A DNA stretch of 64,000 nucleotides from Mucilaginibacter sp. OK098. Lineage in GTDB: Bacteria > Bacteroidota > Bacteroidia > Sphingobacteriales > Sphingobacteriaceae. The position numbers were made by a program, and so were the translations under genes. How positions within the stretch are numbered: the stretch's first letter is position 1; every line of letters begins with the position of its first letter. Of the stretch, positions 59,625-64,000 are shown one piece after another. The DNA is taken from NCBI RefSeq assembly GCF_900142915.1, contig NZ_FRCM01000001.1:1488001-1552000 (forward strand), in the 5' to 3' direction. The notes under the pieces are model-generated. The model saw only the letters and a list, made by a program, of their open reading frames with translations. It was not told the origin of the DNA and made no database searches.

Positions 59625-59728
59625 AGTTGATTAAGTTAGATTATGTTGATTGAGTTGGATTAAATTTGTGGAATCGAGATTGACTCAAAGGTTGATTTAA
59701 TACTCACTTAATCAACTCAATCAACCCT
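59625..59728. repeat. GTTGATTAAGTTAGATTATG oligomer inverted pair, copy 5
   Basis: Left arm 59630-59672 (AGTTGATTAAGTTAGATTATG, TTGATTGAGTTGGATT) and right arm 59693-59727 (TTGATTTAATACTCACTTAATC, AACTCAATCAACCC) lie between tpiA and the GlmU-like gene. Confidence 0.7.
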
Positions 59729-59731
59729 TAC

Positions 59732-60916
59732 CTAAAACCTCCTGAATCCCTCAGTTAATTCGAATACGGTTTGTAATATATGTTTTTCATTCTCATCAAA
59801 ATCACGGTGATCTCTGCGGGCAAATACTCTTTCAGCTGTTTCAAACATCTTTTTAATAGAGTAAACATCATAGCCTTGCGCGCCACCCCATGAAAAATCA
59901 GGAACAAAATTCCGTGGAAAACCTGCGCCAAAAACATTTGCGCTTACACCTACTACGGTGCCGGTGTTAAACATGGTATTTATGGCACATTTGGCATGGT
60001 CGGCCATAATTAGCCCGCAAAATTGCAGGCCGGTTTTACGAAAACGTTGTGCGGTATAATCCCACAGCTTTACATCGTCATAATTATTTTTCAGGTTCGA
60101 GTTGTTTGTATCAGCACCGATGTTGCACCACTCGCCTAATACCGAGTTACCCAGGTAGCCCTCGTGTCCTTTTGATGAATAACCCCATATCACCGCATTA
60201 TTTAACTCCCCGCCTACCCTTGAATATGGGCCCACAGTTGTTGCACCATAGATCTTGGCCCCCATTTTAACTTGCGAATGCTCACAAATAGCAAATGCAC
60301 CCCTGATGTGGGTTCCCTCCCAAACCTCTGTATTGTTAGCCAGGTAAATAGGTCCGTTAGTGGTGTTAAAAGTTGAACAATCTGCTATAGCACCTTCTTC
60401 AGCAAAAAAGGCATCGCCTATAATGGTGTTTGTTGAGCTGATGGCTGCGCTGGTGCGGCCTTTGGTAAGCAGGTTAAAGTCTTTACGCAGCTCTATATCG
60501 TTCTTCCTGAAAATATCTTCCGGAAACCTGATCATTAGCGGTGTGTTTTCTAAAACGGTAACCGATGAAAACTCAGCATTAGGGTTAAAATCAGCGGCAT
60601 CGGTTTCATTTAACTTAACAGCCAAAAGTTGATCGCCATATTTTAAAGCTTCGCCGTTTTGCAAACGGTCAATAGCTTCTGTAATAGATTCATCGGGACA
60701 AACACCGCCGTAAATAAATATATTATCCTGCTCAATTTTTAAAGGGAACTTTCCCTGTAACCAGGGTTGGGTATGAAAAGAGGTGTCCTGTTTTAAATAT
60801 TTAGCCCACTTTTCGGCAATGGTAAATATGCCAATGCGCAAGTCGGCTACCGGGCGGGTAAAAGTTAAAGGCAGAAGTGTTTGGTGTGCGTTATCGTCGA
60901 ATAAGATAATTGCCAT
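59732..60916 (-). CDS. Bacteroidota-type GlmU-like sugar nucleotidyltransferase/acetyltransferase
   Basis: 394 residues. The N-terminal half (ILFDDNAHQTLLPLTFTRPVADLRIGIFTIAEKW) is the atypical nucleotidyltransferase-like domain of the alternative GlmU family found in Bacteroidota; the C-terminal half is a left-handed beta-helix with hexapeptide repeats (NTIIGDAFFAEEGAIADCS, GAKIYGATTVGPYSRVGG, IGADTNNSNLKNNYDD). By family it makes UDP-N-acetylglucosamine or a related sugar nucleotide for cell-wall precursors; the exact activity of this divergent form is less certain. Its ATG lies 4 nt after a TATTTTTG -7 box that overlaps the U-tract of the rpmE2 terminator. Confidence 0.9.
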   Translation of the reverse strand: MAIILFDDNAHQTLLPLTFTRPVADLRIGIFTIAEKWAKYLKQDTSFHTQPWLQGKFPLKIEQDNIFIYGGVCPDESITEAIDRLQNGEALKYGDQLLAVKLNETDAADFNPNAEFSSVTVLENTPLMIRFPEDIFRKNDIELRKDFNLLTKGRTSAAISSTNTIIGDAFFAEEGAIADCSTFNTTNGPIYLANNTEVWEGTHIRGAFAICEHSQVKMGAKIYGATTVGPYSRVGGELNNAVIWGYSSKGHEGYLGNSVLGEWCNIGADTNNSNLKNNYDDVKLWDYTAQRFRKTGLQFCGLIMADHAKCAINTMFNTGTVVGVSANVFGAGFPRNFVPDFSWGGAQGYDVYSIKKMFETAERVFARRDHRDFDENEKHILQTVFELTEGFRRF

Positions 60917-60920
60917 GGTG

Positions 60921-60928
60921 CAAAAATA
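60921..60928 (-). promoter_or_regulatory. -7 promoter element (TATTTTTG) overlapping the rpmE2 terminator
   Basis: Perfect minus-strand TAnnTTTG, 4 nt before the GlmU-like ATG. Part of its T-run doubles as the U-tract of the upstream terminator. Confidence 0.55.
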
Positions 60929-60933
60929 AAAAA

Positions 60934-60957
60934 AGTCCCCCGATGTACCGGGAGACT
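60934..60957 (-). terminator. Rho-independent terminator of rpmE2
   Basis: Stem AGTCCCCCG (60934-60942) / CGGGAGACT (60949-60957), one mismatch; on the minus strand it is followed by TTTTTTATTTTTG. Confidence 0.85.
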
Positions 60958-60984
60958 TGTAAATATTTTATCGAAAAAACAAAA

Positions 60985-61233
60985 TTACTTTTTGTTGTAA
61001 CGGGTACGGAATTTATCAATACGACCTGCAGTATCAACCAGTTTCATTTTACCGGTATAAAAAGGGTGTGAAGTATGAGAAATTTCAAGTTTAATCAGCG
61101 GATATTCGTTGCCATCTTCCCATTTTATGGTTTCGCGGCTATCGATGCATGATTTGGTTATAAAAGAATATTCGTTAGACATATCCTTAAAAACAACTAA
61201 CCTATAGTTTGATGGGTGCAGATCTTTTTTCAT
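60985..61233 (-). CDS. rpmE2: 50S ribosomal protein L31 type B
   Basis: 82 residues: [19 protein letters not shown], then [39 protein letters not shown]. The zinc-binding CxxC pair of type A L31 is missing, so this is the zinc-independent type B paralogue. It has one of the few Shine-Dalgarno-like sequences here (AAGGAAAG about 10 nt upstream) and a TACATTTG -7 box at 61264-61271. Single gene with its own terminator. Confidence 0.97.
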   Translation of the reverse strand: MKKDLHPSNYRLVVFKDMSNEYSFITKSCIDSRETIKWEDGNEYPLIKLEISHTSHPFYTGKMKLVDTAGRIDKFRTRYNKK

Positions 61234-61263
61234 TGCGTGTTAACTTTCCTTATAAAAGAGGTG

Positions 61264-61271
61264 CAAATGTA
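61264..61271 (-). promoter_or_regulatory. -7 promoter element (TACATTTG) for rpmE2
   Basis: Perfect minus-strand TAnnTTTG 30 bp upstream of the rpmE2 ATG; the leader contains AAGGAAAG as ribosome binding site. Confidence 0.55.
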
Positions 61272-61350
61272 GTAATAATATTTTAATATGGAAACGGTAT
61301 TTTATTTTTTAGTTAATGGCTGATTGATGAGTGTGCGTGATTGGATTTAC

Positions 61351-61376
61351 GTAGAGACGCAATGCATTGCGTCTCT
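61351..61376. repeat. GTAGAGACGCAATGC palindrome
   Basis: Near-perfect palindrome GAGACGCAATGCATTGCGTC. Single copy of the family that forms an inverted pair at 16055-16182. Confidence 0.7.
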
Positions 61377-61389
61377 CTTCGCAAAGTTG

Positions 61390-61512
61390 TCTGAACCAGG
61401 ATTAAACAGATTTTAGAATTTATCAGATTTTGCTTTTACAATGATACAGGACGAATATTTACAAGCGACAAGTATCCCTAAAATCCGTTAATCTGTTTAA
61501 TCCCGGTTCAGA
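61390..61512. repeat. 123-bp TCTGAACCNGGATTAAAC element, copy A
   Basis: Inverted ends TCTGAACCAGGATTAAAC and GTTTAATCCCGGTTCAGA, with a centre GGACGAATATTTACAA, CGACAAGTATCCC that recurs in copy B at 63071-63188 in the same orientation. The pair flanks the beta-helix lipoprotein gene. Confidence 0.8.
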
Positions 61513-61525
61513 AAAAATGCAGTGT

Positions 61526-62890
61526 TTATTTATATTCTGTCGCGCCGATATCAAAACCATTGCCAGAAGGGCGTGCAGTATTGTAATAATCGAAGCTTAT
61601 CCCATATGATAACACGTTTGTGCCTGCGTTAATAAGCGGGGACGACGGTTGCAAATGAAAGTCATCGCCATTATAGTTAATAAATTCACAGGCATTGATG
61701 TCTTTATTAACATAGTTACTTGATGCAGTGACTTTTACATCATCACTTTTTTTGAACACGGCGGTACCTGATCCCGGATTTATAATTACGTTATTAATAA
61801 CTGTATTCATCGGGATAATTTCAGAATCCAATTTAATACCATCTGAAGCGGGGGCCACAATTGTATTATTTATGAACTGAAAACCCGGGCCTGGTGTATA
61901 CCTTGAATCTGCAAAAATGCCGTTATCTCCCGAATTGATAATGTAGTTATTAAACACCACGTTGTCGCCAAGGCCCAGAACTATTATTCCGTTGCCAGGT
62001 GCGTTTTTAATAAGGTTATTATAACATTTACCGCCGGTTCCTTCGCCTATCTGAATGCCATTATTCTGGCTGTTTGCAAAAGGCGTTAATCCGGGAGATT
62101 GAACTGTATTGCTATAAATCTCACATCCTGAAACAGCACTGCCAACCTGTATACCTTCGCAGCCGGTAGAATCTGTAATATTATTGTATATCTTAACATT
62201 CACTACATCATGGGGCAAAACCGTGCCACAGGTAGCAGCCACTCCGTTTGCATAGAAGGAATTCCCGATATAAAAGCCTTCACCACCTGTTTTATGTACA
62301 TAATTGTCGTGAAGAAAAACGTTTTTCATTGTAAAATGACCGCGTTGCGTTGCCAAATCACATGTCGGGTCTGTTTTTGCCATGATCCCGGCAAACCCAC
62401 TATTGAGAACCTCCACATTTTGAATTTCAAAATCCGTGCTAAGGTCATCCATCGTCATGCCGATATTGCCGCCATTTATCACAAGCCCATATTTCATGCC
62501 GGCGACACCATTACCTCTAATCTTAAAGTACTGGCAATTTTGTGTTTTAAATGTATACCCGGCGCTGCCCGGCGCCGTGAAAATCACACGGCCTCCTTTG
62601 TTAATAATAATGATCGGCTTATCCACCGTACCTTTAAGGTTTTTTAACAATAAGGCTCCTCTTGTTCCTGCAGGAATACATAAAACAGATCCTGCGGCAA
62701 TGGCAGTTCCGTCAACCTGCCATTGCGATGGCTGAACAGTGTAGGTACAATCAGCTACCGGATCAGCGGGATTACCGGGCTGAACGGCAATTGTTGAATC
62801 GCCGGTCGGCTTTGCAATTTCAATGTCTGCCTTTTTTTTTGTACACATCGTAAATGACAATAAGGCCATCACAAGTACTATTTCACGCAT
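61526..62890 (-). CDS. Parallel beta-helix lipoprotein
   Basis: 454 residues from the ATG at 62888-62890, giving a lipoprotein signal MREIVLVMALLSFTMC (lipobox FTMC). After a linker, repeated strand-turn units such as FKIRGNGVAGMKYGLVINGG, FEIQNVEVLNSGFAGIMAK and YNNLIKNAPGNGIIVLGLGDN run to the C-terminus, the PbH1 right-handed beta-helix typical of pectate-lyase-like and other carbohydrate-binding or cleaving proteins. Asp/Asn ladders (NNYIINSGDNGIFADS) are visible but no proven catalytic set. Surface polysaccharide binding or cleavage is inferred. It is bracketed by two direct copies of a 120-bp repeat. Confidence 0.85.
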   Translation of the reverse strand: MREIVLVMALLSFTMCTKKKADIEIAKPTGDSTIAVQPGNPADPVADCTYTVQPSQWQVDGTAIAAGSVLCIPAGTRGALLLKNLKGTVDKPIIIINKGGRVIFTAPGSAGYTFKTQNCQYFKIRGNGVAGMKYGLVINGGNIGMTMDDLSTDFEIQNVEVLNSGFAGIMAKTDPTCDLATQRGHFTMKNVFLHDNYVHKTGGEGFYIGNSFYANGVAATCGTVLPHDVVNVKIYNNITDSTGCEGIQVGSAVSGCEIYSNTVQSPGLTPFANSQNNGIQIGEGTGGKCYNNLIKNAPGNGIIVLGLGDNVVFNNYIINSGDNGIFADSRYTPGPGFQFINNTIVAPASDGIKLDSEIIPMNTVINNVIINPGSGTAVFKKSDDVKVTASSNYVNKDINACEFINYNGDDFHLQPSSPLINAGTNVLSYGISFDYYNTARPSGNGFDIGATEYK

Positions 62891-63070
62891 TACACAATTC
62901 CTATTCATCATTCACAAACTATCTTTTTCAACAAAAGCCGACTATAGCCATTACGATTTATTCAAAACGACCTGTAATCCCTGCTTATTACGATATGTTA
63001 ACGAATTATTATATACCCGGGAAAACGTCCGCTATACATACGATACTTCGCGTCTTTTTGTGTGCAATTA

Positions 63071-63188
63071 TCTGAACCGGGATTAAACGAATTTTAGGAT
63101 TTATCAGATTTTTTTTAAATGATGCAGGACGAATATTTACAATCGACAAGTATCCCGAAAATCCTTTAATCCGTTTAATCCCGGTTCA
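63071..63188. repeat. 118-bp TCTGAACCGGGATTAAAC element, copy B (overlaps the mce stop)
   Basis: Ends TCTGAACCGGGATTAAAC and GTTTAATCCCGGTTCA; centre matches copy A. The right end overlaps the 3' end of mce: the codons for the last residues and the TAA stop (63175-63177) are inside the repeat. Confidence 0.8.
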
Positions 63189-63588
63189 CCTCCTGGCACA
63201 ACTCAATCAACACTCCGTTCGCACTTTTCGGATGCACAAAACATACTAACTTATTATCCGCTCCTAATTTGGGCTCCCCATTCAACAGCACAAACCCTTC
63301 ATCTTTTAGCCTTTGCATCTCGGCCCTTATATCGCTTACCTCAAAGGCAATATGGTGAACCCCCTCCCCTTTTTTGGCAATAAACTTAGCAATAGGACTA
63401 TCCGGGGTTGATGCTTCAAGCAACTCAATTTTGTTGGTGCCGACTCCTAAAAACGCTGTTTTAACCCCTTCAGAAAGCACTTCTTCGATTTTATAAACCG
63501 CTGTATTGAGCAATTTTTCATAAATATTGCCGGCCTGCTGCAGGTCATTTACCGCAATTCCAATATGCTCTATCTTGTTCATGTCCAA
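63175..63588 (-). CDS. mce: Methylmalonyl-CoA epimerase
   Basis: 137 residues of the VOC (glyoxalase-like) fold with the start NKIEHIGIAVNDLQQAGNIYEKLL. Metal ligands are visible: H10-type His in IEHIGIAV, H in GVHHIAFEVSDI, and E in GVLIELCQE; VGTNKIELLEASTPDSPIAKFI is typical of the family. It interconverts R- and S-methylmalonyl-CoA in propionate metabolism, which fits a biotin-dependent acyl-CoA carboxylase elsewhere in the window. The last residues NRD and stop come from an inserted repeat. Confidence 0.95.
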   Translation of the reverse strand: MDMNKIEHIGIAVNDLQQAGNIYEKLLNTAVYKIEEVLSEGVKTAFLGVGTNKIELLEASTPDSPIAKFIAKKGEGVHHIAFEVSDIRAEMQRLKDEGFVLLNGEPKLGADNKLVCFVHPKSANGVLIELCQEVNRD

Positions 63589-63632
63589 ATATTGTAAATT
63601 ATTGACTGTGTTAAGGTATTTTAAACCTTATT

Positions 63633-63666
63633 TTGAATGATTTTAAATTAAACTTACCTATCTTTG
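63633..63666 (+). promoter_or_regulatory. Promoter of the cysteine desulfurase gene
   Basis: -33 TTG (63633-63635) and -7 TATCTTTG (63659-63666), 23 bp apart, with a 22-bp leader to the ATG at 63689. Confidence 0.6.
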
Positions 63667-63688
63667 TACTCGTTAATAATATTGACTT

Positions 63689-64000
63689 ATGAATCTTCCG
63701 ATATATCTAGATAATAACGCCACAACACCCATGGATCCACGGGTTCTTGAAGCTATGTTGCCTTATTTTAATGAAAAATTTGGTAATGCTGCAAGCCGTA
63801 ACCATCCTTTTGGCTGGGTGGCCGAAGAAGGCGTTGATTACGCACGTGAGCAGGTGGCTAAATTAATTGGCGCAAGCGATAAAGAAATTATCTTTACATC
63901 AGGCGCTACCGAATCAGATAACCTTGCAATTAAAGGTGTATTTGAGATGTACAAAGAAAAAGGTAACCACATAATAACTACGGTTACTGAACATAAAGCA
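63689..64000 (+). CDS. iscS: Cysteine desulfurase, IscS/NifS family (partial, 5' part)
   Basis: 104 codons from the ATG at 63689 run to the window edge. [20 protein letters not shown] is the diagnostic N-terminus (YLDNxATTP), [20 protein letters not shown] and [17 protein letters not shown] are the usual substrate and PLP-phosphate loops, and the fragment stops in TVTEHKA just before the PLP histidine region. It supplies sulfur for Fe-S cluster assembly together with IscU and HscA; an hscA gene lies in this window but 47 kb away. The symbol iscS is by family; NifS-type group not separable from the fragment. Confidence 0.93.
   Translation, partial: MNLPIYLDNNATTPMDPRVLEAMLPYFNEKFGNAASRNHPFGWVAEEGVDYAREQVAKLIGASDKEIIFTSGATESDNLAIKGVFEMYKEKGNHIITTVTEHKA

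Overview
This window looks like chromosomal DNA from a member of the Bacteroidota, most likely family Sphingobacteriaceae (a Mucilaginibacter- or Pedobacter-like organism; genus not provable from sequence alone). The signs are gene content (Bacteroidota-type GlmU-like protein, tandem M16 peptidases, type B L31, futalosine-pathway MqnC, BlaI/M56 pair with a TonB-plug-like tail), at least sixteen copies of a TAnnTTTG -7 promoter element upstream of genes, almost no Shine-Dalgarno sequences, and very many dispersed intergenic oligomer repeats. I see no rRNA, tRNA, CRISPR array, transposase gene or prophage.

Layout. 0-10 kb: an M16 peptidase pair (one cut by the window edge), an alpha-solenoid protein, a secreted serine hydrolase, ClpB and an orphan sensor histidine kinase. 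10-24 kb: dienelactone hydrolase, a large secreted HExxH/WD40-like/barrel protein, an HscA-like Hsp70, a TPR protein, riboflavin synthase, a Nudix hydrolase, biotin carboxylase, a GNAT enzyme and a dihaem cytochrome. 24-33 kb: a BlaI repressor with its M56 sensor peptidase behind two perfect operator dyads, topoisomerase IB, aldo/keto reductase, an AraC regulator, threonine aldolase and a BaiN-like flavoprotein. 33-47 kb: Complex I genes in three pieces (nuoAB, nuoC, nuoD) separated by esterase, fasciclin, isocitrate dehydrogenase, purK-purE, yqgE, pdxH and a JmjC/cupin gene. 47-56 kb: an ECF sigma factor with a fused anti-sigma/trypsin-like protease, two tandem small lipoproteins, a ModF-like double ATPase, mqnC, scpB and an acidic small protein. 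56-64 kb: an XRE regulator, universal stress protein, prmA, a small membrane protein, tpiA, a GlmU-like gene, rpmE2, a beta-helix lipoprotein, methylmalonyl-CoA epimerase and the start of a cysteine desulfurase.

Most genes are housekeeping or envelope genes in short transcription units. The parts least explained by ordinary annotation are (i) at least ten families of short degenerate oligomer repeats, often arranged as inverted pairs that fill the spacers between convergent genes and that sometimes supply stop codons or C-terminal tails (nuoA, nuoB, the histidine kinase, mce); (ii) three elements of about 260-360 bp with terminal inverted repeats and no transposase; (iii) a set of promoters whose -7 box ends only 3-9 nt before the start codon, suggesting leaderless or nearly leaderless mRNAs, including nuoA, which shares a CATG with a divergent gene; and (iv) two membrane signalling pairs with unusual fusions (ECF sigma plus anti-sigma/protease, and BlaI plus M56 peptidase with a plug-like tail).
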